NCBI GenBank assembly: GCA_002877855.1 | Contig: PNIA01000005.1 | Coordinates: 1 to 62,381, forward strand | Length of the DNA: 62,381 bases | Direction of reading: 5' to 3' | Source: Caldisphaera sp. | GTDB taxonomy: Archaea > Thermoproteota > Thermoprotei_A > Sulfolobales > Acidilobaceae | Shown: piece after piece, positions 9,783 through 19,379 of the stretch | How the letters are laid out: the number at the start of each line of letters is the position of its first letter | Position numbering within the stretch: position 1 is the stretch's first letter | Made by a program: the position numbers and the translations under genes | Notes under the pieces: generated by a model | What the model was told of the DNA's origin: nothing | The model's database searches: none | What the model saw: only the letters and a program-made list of their open reading frames with translations

Positions 9783-10616
9783 GTGAGAAGTCTGATTTCA
9801 TATTCCTTAAGTGAAATTAAAAACCAGATTATCTATTATATTATAGATAAAAACAGACCCGTAGGATACCCAGATGATTCAGCAACTAACATTAGAAAAG
9901 TTATTAGAGACACGGGAGCAAGAATTATTCCTATAATAGATAGAGGAAATAAGAAACTTTTGGGAATAATAGATAGAGGGGATATACTTCTGATTTCTTC
10001 AACAAAAACAAATGCTACAGCGAGTTCAATAATGATTTCACCACGTATAACTTTAAATGAAAATGAAAATGTTATAGATTCATTAAATAGCATAATAAAA
10101 TATGATGAATGGGATGTACCTATAGTAAATAACAATGTATATATTGGTCTTTTAAGTATAGGGGATATAATTAAATTATTAATTACAAAAACTGAAAGCA
10201 TGTTAAAAAAAGAAGTTGCTGAAAACTACATGACAAAAAATCCAATCACCGTAAAAGAAGATGACCACATATCTAAAATTTGGAACAAAATGATAGAACT
10301 AAAATATGCAGGCTTTCCAGTCGTTAATGAAAAATTAAGACTATTAGGCATTATAACTCAATTTGATTTAATAAAAAAGGGTTACACAAGAATACATCTA
10401 GAAAGTGAGTCTGGAACAAGTAAAGGACCTAGAGTCAGAGATGTCATGAGTTATACAGTAAGATATGCCTATCCATGGTCTTCTTTACATGAGATCTCTA
10501 AAATCATGTTAGATTTTGGTTACGGAAGAATTCCTATTGTAGAAAACGAAAACGATAAAAAAGTAATTGGCATAATAGATAGGGAAGATGTAGCAAAGAT
10601 ATTAATTAAGAGGTGA
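9783..10616 (+). CDS. four-CBS-domain protein 1
   Basis: 277 residues made of four CBS units. Each unit ends in a typical D-helix motif: DRGDILLIS, SIGDIIKLL, TQFDLIKKG and DREDVAKIL. No catalytic domain is present, so this is a stand-alone adenosyl-ligand sensor or regulator. The GTG start has no ribosome-binding site, but ATATAAATA lies about 30 bases upstream, which suggests a leaderless transcript. First of three consecutive CBS genes. Confidence 0.88.
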   Translation: MRSLISYSLSEIKNQIIYYIIDKNRPVGYPDDSATNIRKVIRDTGARIIPIIDRGNKKLLGIIDRGDILLISSTKTNATASSIMISPRITLNENENVIDSLNSIIKYDEWDVPIVNNNVYIGLLSIGDIIKLLITKTESMLKKEVAENYMTKNPITVKEDDHISKIWNKMIELKYAGFPVVNEKLRLLGIITQFDLIKKGYTRIHLESESGTSKGPRVRDVMSYTVRYAYPWSSLHEISKIMLDFGYGRIPIVENENDKKVIGIIDREDVAKILIKR

Positions 10617-10622
10617 AATGAA

Positions 10623-11612
10623 TTGAGCCATCCAAGAAAATATGAACCTATTAAGCTATCCCCTAAAATAAAGGCTATTACTATGCCTTCCTCCAGAGCA
10701 TCTGTAGGTATAAGGTATATAAGAGCTGATTCTCAACCAAATTGGATTCAAAGAGTTAAAGAAAAAGAAGGTGATGCTGAATTAATTTCTACAAAGCCCC
10801 CAGAAACCATAAATGTAAATTCTCCTATATTGGAAGCCTTGGAAAAAATTGCATCCCGCGATATAAGAGGATTAATAGTTACTGATACCAAAGAAACACT
10901 TAAAGGAATAATAATGGCAACCGACCTAGTTAATTATTTAGGAGGGGGGGAATATTATAGGATAGTAGAGCAAAGATATAAAAAAGATGTTTATACTTCT
11001 TTAAGAAATGAAAAAATAAGTAGCATTATGAATTCTATGCCGGTATTTGTAAACAAATCACAAAAGCTTACAGAGATAATTAGACTTATGGCAGTTAATG
11101 GATTAGGTATGCTACCAGTAGTTAATAATGAGAACAAGGTTATAGGGATAATAACAGAGCATGACATAGTAAGATATATTGCATATAAAAACGTTGGAAG
11201 AAAAGTTTCTGATATTATGACTTCAAATATAGTAGCAGCATTTGATAACGATACATTAAAAAGAGCAGCACAACTCATGTCATTATATGGTTTTAGAAGG
11301 ATACCAGTAATTTCTTCAAAAAATAATGAAATTGTTGGAATAGTATCAGCAAAAGATTTTGTATCTTATTTTGGCTCTCATAAGGCTTTTGAAAACGTTA
11401 GATCGTTAGATATAGAAGAAATTCTTAAAATGCCAATAACTGAAATCATAAAAGATAATGTATACACAATAAATCAGGACACAGATATAGGAGATGCGGC
11501 TACATTAATGAACCAATTTAACACAAACAATCTGATAGTTATAAATGATAATAGAGAAGCCTTGGGTATAATAACTGAGAGAGATGTTCTTATAGCATTA
11601 TCTATGAGGTGA
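10623..11612 (+). CDS. four-CBS-domain protein 2
   Basis: 329 residues with an N-terminal ~60-residue basic extension followed by four CBS units marked by ATDLVNYLG, TEHDIVRYI, SAKDFVSYFG and TERDVLIALS. The TTG start is preceded by GAGGTGA, six bases after the previous gene's stop. No enzymatic domain is fused. Adenosyl ligand binding is expected from the family; the partner is unknown. Confidence 0.88.
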   Translation: MSHPRKYEPIKLSPKIKAITMPSSRASVGIRYIRADSQPNWIQRVKEKEGDAELISTKPPETINVNSPILEALEKIASRDIRGLIVTDTKETLKGIIMATDLVNYLGGGEYYRIVEQRYKKDVYTSLRNEKISSIMNSMPVFVNKSQKLTEIIRLMAVNGLGMLPVVNNENKVIGIITEHDIVRYIAYKNVGRKVSDIMTSNIVAAFDNDTLKRAAQLMSLYGFRRIPVISSKNNEIVGIVSAKDFVSYFGSHKAFENVRSLDIEEILKMPITEIIKDNVYTINQDTDIGDAATLMNQFNTNNLIVINDNREALGIITERDVLIALSMR

Positions 11613-11617
11613 TAAAT

Positions 11618-12478
11618 ATGGCCCCAAGAATATCTTCCTATATGAAATCCCTTGTATATGTTGTTTCGCCTAACGATTCACTAGCATATGCTAGAAATTA
11701 TATGATGAAAAAAGAAATAAGCAGAGTGGTTGTTATTGATAATAAAGAAATTCCCATAGGCATATTAACCATTAGCGATATCGTTGAAGCTCTTTTTGGC
11801 AAGAACTATCAAAAGCCGCTTGACTCCATTTTAGTTAATGAAGTAATGACGCATAATCCTATCATAATAGAAGAATCAAAAAGCATAAAAACTGCAGCCT
11901 TATTAATGCTAAGGCACAGAATTGGAGGTCTTCCTGTTGTAGATAATAGTGGAAAGCTTATAGGCATAATAACAAAAACAGATATAGCTAAAGCATTTTA
12001 TGATAAGTTCAGAAAGAAATTCATAGCTTCAGATATAATGAGAAAAGATTTTACTTCAGCAAAGCCCGGTCACAGCATATTTTATATAGCAAGACTTTTA
12101 GAAAGTGATCCGGCTGGAAAAGTTATTATTTTAGATGACAATAAAAAGCTTATTGGTGTCATTGCAAAAAAAGATTTAGCATATGCACAATTACCTTTAT
12201 CAGTTTTGATATCTAGAGGAAAAGACAGATATATAAAGACAAAGGTTCCTGATATATATAAAGATAAGATAGTTAGTCTGAGGATGTATTTAGTACCTAT
12301 TGCAGAAGATATAATGTCCAGCAATCCATTGGTTATAAAATCGAACGACGATGCTGCAAGTGCAGCTTATCTAATAGTAAGCGAAAATATCGGAGTATTA
12401 CCAGTAGTTAATGAAAATAATTCCATAGAAGGTATAATAACAAAGATTGAATTTTTAAACGTTATTTCTAAAACATAA
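11618..12478 (+). CDS. four-CBS-domain protein 3
   Basis: 286 residues with four CBS units (TISDIVEALFG, TKTDIAKAFY, AKKDLAYAQL and a degenerate last TKIEFLNVIS). GGTGA lies five bases before the ATG at 11618, inside the end of the previous gene, so the three CBS genes are one translationally coupled unit. The fourth unit has Glu in place of the usual Asp. Convergent with ftsY. Confidence 0.87.
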   Translation: MAPRISSYMKSLVYVVSPNDSLAYARNYMMKKEISRVVVIDNKEIPIGILTISDIVEALFGKNYQKPLDSILVNEVMTHNPIIIEESKSIKTAALLMLRHRIGGLPVVDNSGKLIGIITKTDIAKAFYDKFRKKFIASDIMRKDFTSAKPGHSIFYIARLLESDPAGKVIILDDNKKLIGVIAKKDLAYAQLPLSVLISRGKDRYIKTKVPDIYKDKIVSLRMYLVPIAEDIMSSNPLVIKSNDDAASAAYLIVSENIGVLPVVNENNSIEGIITKIEFLNVISKT

Positions 12479-12484
12479 ACATCT

Positions 12485-13399
12485 TTAAGATAATATACTT
12501 TTAACATATTCTTTTGCATCAAATTGTTTAATATCATCATAATTTTGGCCATATCCAAGATATAAAATAGGTTTGTTTGTTATCGATGCAACAGATAGAG
12601 CTACTCCCCCCTTAACATCTGCATCAATCTTAGTTACTATAATTCCATCAATCCCTATAATTTCATTAAATGTTCTAGCCTGCTCTACCGCATCATTTCC
12701 AGTTAGAGCATCAACAATCATAATCTTTAAATCCGGCTTTGATATTCTTATTATTTTTTTCAATTCTCTCATCAAATCTACATCACTATGCATCCTTCCA
12801 GCAGTATCTATTAACACTGCGCATATTTTTCTAGATCTGGCAAAATTTATTGCATCAAATGCTATACTAGCAGGATCAGCCCCGTATTGACCTTTTATAA
12901 TTGGTACATCTATTTTTTTTGCATGCACATCTATTTGCTCTTGAGCCCCTGCCCTAAAAGTATCTGATGCTGCTATTACTGTGGAGATATTGTTTTTCTT
13001 TAGCAAATTAGCAATTTTAGCAATAGTTGTTGTTTTCCCCACACCATTAATTCCCAAAAAAACAATAACGAACGGTTCTCCTTTTTTACACTTATCTTTT
13101 ATACTCTCTATAAATTTAAGTTCATTAACATTAATAATAGAATATATGGTATCATAAAATGTTCCTTTTATAACTTCCTCAACTTCTTTTCCTCTCCTAA
13201 CCTTAGACCCTACTAGCTTTGATTTAACAATTTCAATTATCTTATCAGCTACATCGTAAGCTACATCATTTTCAATTAAATCTATTTTCATTTCTTCCAT
13301 AACATCACTAATATAATCTTCTTTTATTTCTTTATATTCAATTTTTTCTTTTATTGAGCTTGAAGCTTTTTGAAAGGCCTTCTTGAGGCCTTCGAACAA
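12485..13399 (-). CDS. ftsY: signal recognition particle receptor FtsY
   Basis: A 304-residue SRP GTPase. The N-terminal helical NG start is followed by G1 GINGVGKTTTIAKIA (about residues 115-129), DTFRAGAQEQ, DTAGR (G3), TKID (G4) and a final GGVALS motif. It lacks the long acidic A domain of bacterial FtsY, as usual in archaea. It docks SRP-ribosome complexes at the membrane. TTG start with AAGGTG upstream; follows pfdA by 10 bases. Confidence 0.96.
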   Translation of the reverse strand: MFEGLKKAFQKASSSIKEKIEYKEIKEDYISDVMEEMKIDLIENDVAYDVADKIIEIVKSKLVGSKVRRGKEVEEVIKGTFYDTIYSIINVNELKFIESIKDKCKKGEPFVIVFLGINGVGKTTTIAKIANLLKKNNISTVIAASDTFRAGAQEQIDVHAKKIDVPIIKGQYGADPASIAFDAINFARSRKICAVLIDTAGRMHSDVDLMRELKKIIRISKPDLKIMIVDALTGNDAVEQARTFNEIIGIDGIIVTKIDADVKGGVALSVASITNKPILYLGYGQNYDDIKQFDAKEYVKSILS

Positions 13400-13409
13400 A
13401 TTTTACACC

Positions 13410-13847
13410 TTATTTTTGTTGTTGCAAGGCAACAGCTATTTGTTGCAGCACAGCCTCGTATTGCTCTTGTAATTTTTCTAATTGATTTAATCTTTGATTT
13501 AAATCATTAATAGCTCGATCTAATTCACTTTCCCTTTCTGTTAAAACCTTCATTGCTTCTGGTGTTTCTAATTTGGCAAATATATCAGCACCTAAATAAA
13601 TTATATAATGATTTCTATCAGAAGGCTTAGCAAAAATCATTGCAGTATATCCAGGATCTAAAGGAAATATTGTATCCATATCATCACCATTACTTATTGA
13701 ATCAATGCTTGATTTTGCTTTTTCCACTCCATCTTTTTGCAATAATAGTTGAGAAATCAAAGTTCTCAATTGAGAAATTTGAGATTTAACGGCCTCATAC
13801 TGAGCCATTAATTCATTTGGATCCACTACTTGTTGCTTATTAGACAC
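13410..13847 (-). CDS. pfdA: prefoldin alpha subunit
   Basis: 145 residues with two long coiled coils flanking a central beta hairpin region (FPLDPGYTAMIFAK), the prefoldin alpha layout. Prefoldin hands unfolded proteins to the thermosome. GTG start with GGTGA upstream, and it overlaps the end of the L18a/LX gene. The order LX-prefoldin alpha-ftsY is a known archaeal linkage. Confidence 0.92.
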   Translation of the reverse strand: MSNKQQVVDPNELMAQYEAVKSQISQLRTLISQLLLQKDGVEKAKSSIDSISNGDDMDTIFPLDPGYTAMIFAKPSDRNHYIIYLGADIFAKLETPEAMKVLTERESELDRAINDLNQRLNQLEKLQEQYEAVLQQIAVALQQQK

Positions 13848-14113
13848 TAATATTTCACCACTTTATCTAGTTCATTCATCCTTATTATTTTACTATCAGA
13901 GACTTGGTCTATAGGTAATTCTTCAACAGATTCTATCTTGATGTGATATCTCTTTAATTTATGCTTGCTTCCTAATTCCGAATATACTCTTTCAATTGCA
14001 TGTTCTTTTTTAGTTGCTCTTATCATCAGTGAAAATTTTTTCCATTCCGGAAACTTATCATGAGATAACATCATTTTACCTTTAACTGCAAATATCTTTA
14101 TTTCATTTGTCAC
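13847..14113 (-). CDS. rplX: ribosomal protein L18a/LX
   Basis: An 88-residue protein with the L18Ae/LX features: IKIFAVKGKMMLSHDKFPEWKKF at the start and a basic KLKRYHIKIESVEE segment. Start GTG with AGGTG six bases upstream. First gene of the LX-pfdA-ftsY operon; divergent from S26e. Confidence 0.9.
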   Translation of the reverse strand: MTNEIKIFAVKGKMMLSHDKFPEWKKFSLMIRATKKEHAIERVYSELGSKHKLKRYHIKIESVEELPIDQVSDSKIIRMNELDKVVKY

Positions 14114-14251
14114 TGCCTACACCTTCTATTGCCTGTAGGATAAAGATCATTTAAAACATTTTAAATATTTTTAGACGTGTTTCTTAACTTTAAAACTAGA
14201 TCTCATTTTAACTTATAAATGCTTGTAATTGGTAAAGATTTGGTGTGAAAA

Positions 14252-14539
14252 TTGCCAAAGAAAAGAGAAAGCAGAGGTAGAAGAAAAGGAGATAAAGGAA
14301 AATCAAAATTGATTCAATGCGATAATTGCGGAAGACTTGTTCCAGAAGATAAAGCAATATGCGTTACAAGGGAATATACTCCAGTAGACCCGCAACTAGC
14401 CGAAGAGCTTACAAAAAAGGGAGCTATAATACCAAAGTATCCGGTAACAAAATGTTATTGCATAAGTTGTGCAATTCATTTTGGATTGGTTAAAATAAGA
14501 GCTGAAGATTCAAGAAAACCAAGAACTAATTTGCTCTGA
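14252..14539 (+). CDS. rps26e: 30S ribosomal protein S26e
   Basis: 95 residues with a basic N-terminus (KKRESRGRRKGDKGKSK) and a zinc-binding CDNC...CYCISC arrangement typical of S26e. TTG start after GGTGTGAAAA. The last bases and the following GTTCTTGGGGA provide the ribosome-binding site of the next gene. Confidence 0.93.
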   Translation: MPKKRESRGRRKGDKGKSKLIQCDNCGRLVPEDKAICVTREYTPVDPQLAEELTKKGAIIPKYPVTKCYCISCAIHFGLVKIRAEDSRKPRTNLL

Positions 14540-14558
14540 TTAGTTCTTGGGGATTTCA

Positions 14559-15506
14559 ATGATTAAAAAACTAACGGTTTCTGCACCAAGCCATGTGCAC
14601 GTAGGCAATATAGATCTTAATGGCAATTTTGGAAGAGTTTATGGTACCTTAGGTTTTGCTTTAGAAACACCAAGATTGATAATTAATATGGAAGTTTCAG
14701 AAGATACTAAAAATACCGAAGAAATAGATCTTTATTTAAATTTATATAAACAATTTATGAACTGTAATAAGTCAATTTCAGCAGAAATTATATCTGATAT
14801 ACCTAAAAATGTTGGACTAGGTAGAACTACTGCTTTAGCATTGTCGATAGGCTATGGTTTGAATTTATTGTGTAAAAAATCTTTTGAAATTATAGAGCTA
14901 GCTAAAATTGCAAATAGAGGAAACAAAAACTCTGCTCTTGGAGTTTATAGTTTTAAATATGGAGGATTTATTGTTGATGGAGGAGTAAAAAACAACGAAG
15001 TAGCTCCAATAATTTTTAGAGGTATAATGCCTGAAAATTACAGAGCCGTCTTGGCATTACCAGAAAAGCCTATTAAAAAAATTTTAGAAATTAAAAGAGA
15101 TGAAGATAAAATATTGTCTTCATTACCCAAGATGGATGAAAACTTTGTTGGCTATTTGTCTAGGTTAGTTTTAATGAAAATATTACCCTCATTTTCAGAA
15201 GGAGATATAAAATCATTTGGAGAGGGAATTATGGAATTTAATAGATCACTTGGAAAATATTGGAATAAATATCAAGAAGGAATCTATTGTTGTAATGAAG
15301 TGAACAAACTGATAGAAAAATTTAGCGAGATAGGAGCAGTATGTGCTTGCCAATCAAGTTGGGGACCCACAACATATGGTATTTTCAATTACAAAGAAGC
15401 AAATTATGCATTGAATGAAATAAGAAAGGCTATAGACAAAATAGGAGGAGGAAAGGTCTGGATTTCAAAAATTGATAATAATGGAGCATTTGCAAATATT
15501 AAATGA
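14559..15506 (+). CDS. beta-ribofuranosylaminobenzene 5'-phosphate synthase-like GHMP protein
   Basis: A 315-residue GHMP-superfamily protein. The glycine-rich motif PKNVGLGRTTALALSIG (about residues 87-103) and a late CACQSSWGPTTYG segment match the beta-RFAP synthase family, which condenses PRPP with 4-hydroxybenzoate (or p-aminobenzoate) in methanopterin-type cofactor synthesis. ATG at 14559 has GGGGA five bases upstream. In non-methanogenic crenarchaea the product may be a modified pterin carrier; substrate not provable here. Confidence 0.8.
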   Translation: MIKKLTVSAPSHVHVGNIDLNGNFGRVYGTLGFALETPRLIINMEVSEDTKNTEEIDLYLNLYKQFMNCNKSISAEIISDIPKNVGLGRTTALALSIGYGLNLLCKKSFEIIELAKIANRGNKNSALGVYSFKYGGFIVDGGVKNNEVAPIIFRGIMPENYRAVLALPEKPIKKILEIKRDEDKILSSLPKMDENFVGYLSRLVLMKILPSFSEGDIKSFGEGIMEFNRSLGKYWNKYQEGIYCCNEVNKLIEKFSEIGAVCACQSSWGPTTYGIFNYKEANYALNEIRKAIDKIGGGKVWISKIDNNGAFANIK

Positions 15507-15800
15507 AAAAAGATATAATAAAAATATTTATCTATTTATGATTGCGATTGTTTTATGTCACAATGTAACTTATTAAAACCTCATCCTTTATTAAAAAAAT
15601 CTTCTTTACATTTCTATTAAATTATATTAGGCTTATGTTATTAAAAAAATCTTATTATAGAATTTTTAATAGTTATTTTTATAGTATTAGTATTATTTAC
15701 TTAGATTCAATAGTTCAGATTTTAAAAACCTAAAACAGATAAATTAGATTTTTTGTTTTCTATCTTTTTTGAAGGTTATGTTTACATTTACCTTATTATT

Positions 15801-16988
15801 TTACTTCATTTTTTCTCTTATTAGATTTTCATCAATACTAAAAATTTTTCTTAAGTAGTAATAAGTTGGCAATGATATTGCAATGAGGAATAAAGAAACT
15901 GCAGTCAAAATTTTTGGGATTGAATAAAAATATGAAAGTGAACCAAATAAAACTGCCATTATTGGAGATGAACTAGTTAAAAATATGACAATGATTGAAT
16001 TTACCCTACCTAATACTTCATTTGGAATGATTTTTAATAACCTTGAGTTTAATGGTATATTAACTAAAGAGCTAAATAATCCTATAATACCAGATAAAAT
16101 TAAATCAATATATGAGTATTTACTAAGTGCTAAAAATAAAAAACTAAGACCAAAAATTCCTATTGATATTGATATAAAATAAGATGAGTCAATGAGCTTA
16201 TTTATCTTAATTCCGGTAAGACCTCCTATGAATCCTCCTAAGGAAAAATCTAAGAGAAATAAAGTATAATAAAATGATTTAGTATGTAAATATTGATAGA
16301 AGATGGCAGAGGCATAGACGTCTAATGAAACAAATAATCCATTAATTAGCATACCTAATATTAAAAAACCTATTATAATCCTTATTATTCTAATTACATT
16401 ATTATAATTATATTTGCTCTTAATTTTAACAGCTTTATTAATTTTTTTATTAGGATATGAAAATATTGCAGAAATTAAAGATAAAATTATCATAATAGGA
16501 ATAAAATATTTTGACAATATCAATATAGATATACCGCCTATTAATATACCTATAATTTCTGAAAGTCCTCTTCCAGCTTCTATAAACGACATAGACTTAT
16601 TTATATTGAATTCCTCTACGATGTCTTTTATAAGAGTCATGAATACATCAGATGAGATATTAGATAAAATAGATGATATTGTTGCTATTAAATAAATAAA
16701 ATATAAAAGCTTAACAAAAAATAGCAAGAAATAATTAATTGCTATAAAAATTGAACTTAAAAACATTATTAAATCTCTTCTAAACTTATCTAAAATATAT
16801 CCCTCAGGAATTATTATTATAAGATACCCCAGTAGAGCTGATAAAGGCATCATACTTACATAGAAAACAGAATCATATTTTACCATTATTATCCACATAT
16901 AATAAACATAAAATATCATAAAAGTTAATCTTAACAAATTTCTAGCTAGATAAAATCTGATGAACGTAACATTAAACTTTTTACGCAT
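15801..16988 (-). CDS. major facilitator superfamily transporter
   Basis: About 395 residues with roughly 10-12 hydrophobic segments rich in Ile, Phe and Tyr, and a short loop GYILDKFRRD after the second helix, matching the MFS loop 2-3 motif. Substrate unknown; the sequence resembles drug-efflux-type MFS proteins. ATG at 16988 has GGTGA five bases upstream. It is divergent from an HTH regulator and is even more AT-rich than its neighbours, hinting at separate acquisition. Confidence 0.82.
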   Translation of the reverse strand: MRKKFNVTFIRFYLARNLLRLTFMIFYVYYMWIIMVKYDSVFYVSMMPLSALLGYLIIIIPEGYILDKFRRDLIMFLSSIFIAINYFLLFFVKLLYFIYLIATISSILSNISSDVFMTLIKDIVEEFNINKSMSFIEAGRGLSEIIGILIGGISILILSKYFIPIMIILSLISAIFSYPNKKINKAVKIKSKYNYNNVIRIIRIIIGFLILGMLINGLFVSLDVYASAIFYQYLHTKSFYYTLFLLDFSLGGFIGGLTGIKINKLIDSSYFISISIGIFGLSFLFLALSKYSYIDLILSGIIGLFSSLVNIPLNSRLLKIIPNEVLGRVNSIIVIFLTSSSPIMAVLFGSLSYFYSIPKILTAVSLFLIAISLPTYYYLRKIFSIDENLIREKMK

Positions 16989-17069
16989 AAATCTCACCAA
17001 CTCATATAAGTATTATTTATACGTAGAATTTTTATTTTTATTCATTCATTGTTATTATTGTGAATTAAA

Positions 17070-17672
17070 ATGGCAGAAAATATAGATGATAAAATAATAG
17101 AAAAATTGCTTAAGATTTTCAAAAATCCCACAAAGCTTTCCATAATAGCATTGTTAATTAAAAATAAGGAAATGTCAGTAACTCAAATTTCTAAAATATT
17201 AAATACTACAAGATCTAATTTGTATCAATCAATAAAAGATCTATTAAATGATAAGATAATTTTACTATCGAGAATTCAAGTTAATAAGAACTATGTAGAA
17301 AAATATTATAAACTAAATTTTGATTTACTTGATAGAGTTAAATCAGCTAATTTAATGGAAGCCATAAAAAAATCATCCATAGAAGATTTTAAAGATCTTA
17401 CAATTTCATTTTTAATAATAAATTCTCTTATATCTAATATACTGATAGACGATTTAAAAAGGTCTTCTGAGAATAAAATAAAAGAATTTAAAGAGAAATG
17501 GTTAAACAATAATATCTATATTTCCATGTCTTTTTTAACTATATCTGATGAAGAGGCTAAAGAATTTTCAAGCATAATTGATAAATTTATAAACAAAGTC
17601 GAATTAAATAAAGAAACAAAAATCGAATCCCATTTATTATTAGTATTATTATTTCCTTGGTTTTATTTATAA
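17070..17672 (+). CDS. winged-helix regulator divergent from the MFS gene
   Basis: 200 residues. Residues about 14-75 form an ArsR/TrmB-like winged helix (FKNPTKLSIIALLI, then VTQISKILNTTRSNLYQSIKDL as helix-turn-helix, and a wing YVEKYYKLN). The rest is helical with a hydrophobic end. It probably controls itself and the divergent transporter at 15801-16988 from the shared 80-base gap. Ligand unknown. Confidence 0.75.
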   Translation: MAENIDDKIIEKLLKIFKNPTKLSIIALLIKNKEMSVTQISKILNTTRSNLYQSIKDLLNDKIILLSRIQVNKNYVEKYYKLNFDLLDRVKSANLMEAIKKSSIEDFKDLTISFLIINSLISNILIDDLKRSSENKIKEFKEKWLNNNIYISMSFLTISDEEAKEFSSIIDKFINKVELNKETKIESHLLLVLLFPWFYL

Positions 17673-17766
17673 GTTCTCCTACATAATAAATAATTAAATT
17701 TACTTATTTGCTATATTAACGCTAATTTTTAATTCTTAATAGCAATAATAAAAATGGGAATTACAT

Positions 17767-18891
17767 ATGGTAAGAGCAATAGGTTTAGATTCAGGTACAA
17801 TGAGCTTAGATATATTAGGTTTCGATGACGAAAGCAATGAAGTTTTTTTAGATATAGCAATACCAAGAGAAGTTATAACAAATCACCCTGAGTATCCAAT
17901 AAAATTAATAGAAAAAATCAAAGATGTTAAAGCTATAGTTGTTTCTAGTGGTTATGGCATACCATTTAAAAGAGCACAAGAGTCTAGTATAGAAGAAATA
18001 AATAGAGCAACATTTATTACCAAAGAAGATGAGAATAAACGGCTTAAAATAGTAGGATTAAGAAATCTAATGAAACTCTTTAGAGAATCAAATTTACCAG
18101 CTTATTTCGTTCCAGGGGTCATACAGTTAGAAACTATACCAGAGTATCGTAAACTAAATAAGATTGATTTGGGAACATCTGATAAAATCTTTAGTGTAGC
18201 CCAGGCCTTAAAAGACGAAATGGATATCTATCAAAAAAGGCCTTCATTTTCAAATTTCATACTAGTAGAAATCGGATTTGCCTATATAGCTGCTCTATCT
18301 ATTATTAATGGAAAAATAGTTGATGGAATTGGGGGTACGACCGGATTTCCCGGATTTAAAGGAAGCGGATTTATTGATGCTGAGGTCTCATACGCTATTT
18401 CATCAGCTGAACCAAGATTCTCAAAAATTAGGCTATTCCAAGGTGGAATTTCTGATTTGATTAACAATGATAATATAGATTATTTTGAATCTTTAGTAAA
18501 GGCAGGAAATGAAATCGGATTAGTAGGAATCAATGCTATAATAGAATCGATACTTAAAGATATTGCTATAATGTTAGTTAGCAACCCAAAACCTGAAAAA
18601 GTCTATTTGAGTGGAAGATTTACTAGATATAAAACAATTTTTTCTTATATTAAGAAATCAATAAGGGATTTTCTCAACAATTTTCCAATTAATGCAGAGA
18701 TTACTACCGTTTCAAGACTAGGAAATGAAACTAAGGAAGCTGCTTCAGGCGCAGCTGTTTTAGCAAACGGAATAGCTAATGGAAGGTATAGAGATATATT
18801 TGAAACTCTAGAAATAAGGAACTCAAAACATGATATATTTTCATACATAAAGCCAAACGATCTAAAAACGAAAATTTTAAAAGTATTTTAA
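17767..18891 (+). CDS. DUF1464 protein, actin-like ATPase fold
   Basis: A 374-residue DUF1464-family protein. GLDSGTMSLDILGFDD near the start is an ASKHA (sugar kinase/actin) phosphate-1 motif, GGTTGFPGFKGSGFID (about 193-208) is phosphate-2-like, and VYLSGRFTRY near 278 is adenosine-site-like. The family has been called a butyrate-kinase-like acyl kinase; the true substrate is unknown. Single gene. Confidence 0.82.
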   Translation: MVRAIGLDSGTMSLDILGFDDESNEVFLDIAIPREVITNHPEYPIKLIEKIKDVKAIVVSSGYGIPFKRAQESSIEEINRATFITKEDENKRLKIVGLRNLMKLFRESNLPAYFVPGVIQLETIPEYRKLNKIDLGTSDKIFSVAQALKDEMDIYQKRPSFSNFILVEIGFAYIAALSIINGKIVDGIGGTTGFPGFKGSGFIDAEVSYAISSAEPRFSKIRLFQGGISDLINNDNIDYFESLVKAGNEIGLVGINAIIESILKDIAIMLVSNPKPEKVYLSGRFTRYKTIFSYIKKSIRDFLNNFPINAEITTVSRLGNETKEAASGAAVLANGIANGRYRDIFETLEIRNSKHDIFSYIKPNDLKTKILKVF

Positions 18892-19078
18892 TAAAGTTTA
18901 AAAACTTCATTTTCTATACACAACGTCTTTCACTTTACAGGGAGAGGATTCTTTGTCATTTATACCATAAAAACACAAGCTTTTAATCCAAAACTAAGTA
19001 TTTACTAATAGCAACGAAATAAACATAAACAAAATTATTTGGAAAGCAAAAAACTTTTCATTAGTTCATAAACTCTGC

Positions 19079-19252
19079 TTACTGCGCTTTATATTTAGCT
19101 AATTCCTTTTTCTTTACTCTTAAATCAGTGCTTTTGCATTTTCTGCACTTCTTTGCATTAATTGGGTTTCTTGCTCCACATTTTCTGCATATCTTAACCT
19201 CAAAGACCCTCTTTTCAACTATTTTTATCAACTCTGGATCTGTGATCGGCAT
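19079..19252 (-). CDS. rpl40e: ribosomal protein L40e
   Basis: A 57-residue protein. Start ATG at 19252 ([20 protein letters not shown]...), then CRKC and CRKC zinc ligands separated by 11 residues, and a basic tail ending KYKAQ. Length and zinc motif fit archaeal L40e. Too short for many gene callers. Confidence 0.93.
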   Translation of the reverse strand: MPITDPELIKIVEKRVFEVKICRKCGARNPINAKKCRKCKSTDLRVKKKELAKYKAQ

Positions 19253-19379
19253 TATTCTTACCCCTAATCTCTTTTATAAGTAGGATTTAATAAAATTATT
19301 GCTGTTATTCTAAAATATATTTAGTGTATAGACTAACATATTTAAATTAGTAATTGAAAATTATTTCTAGGTGAAAAAT

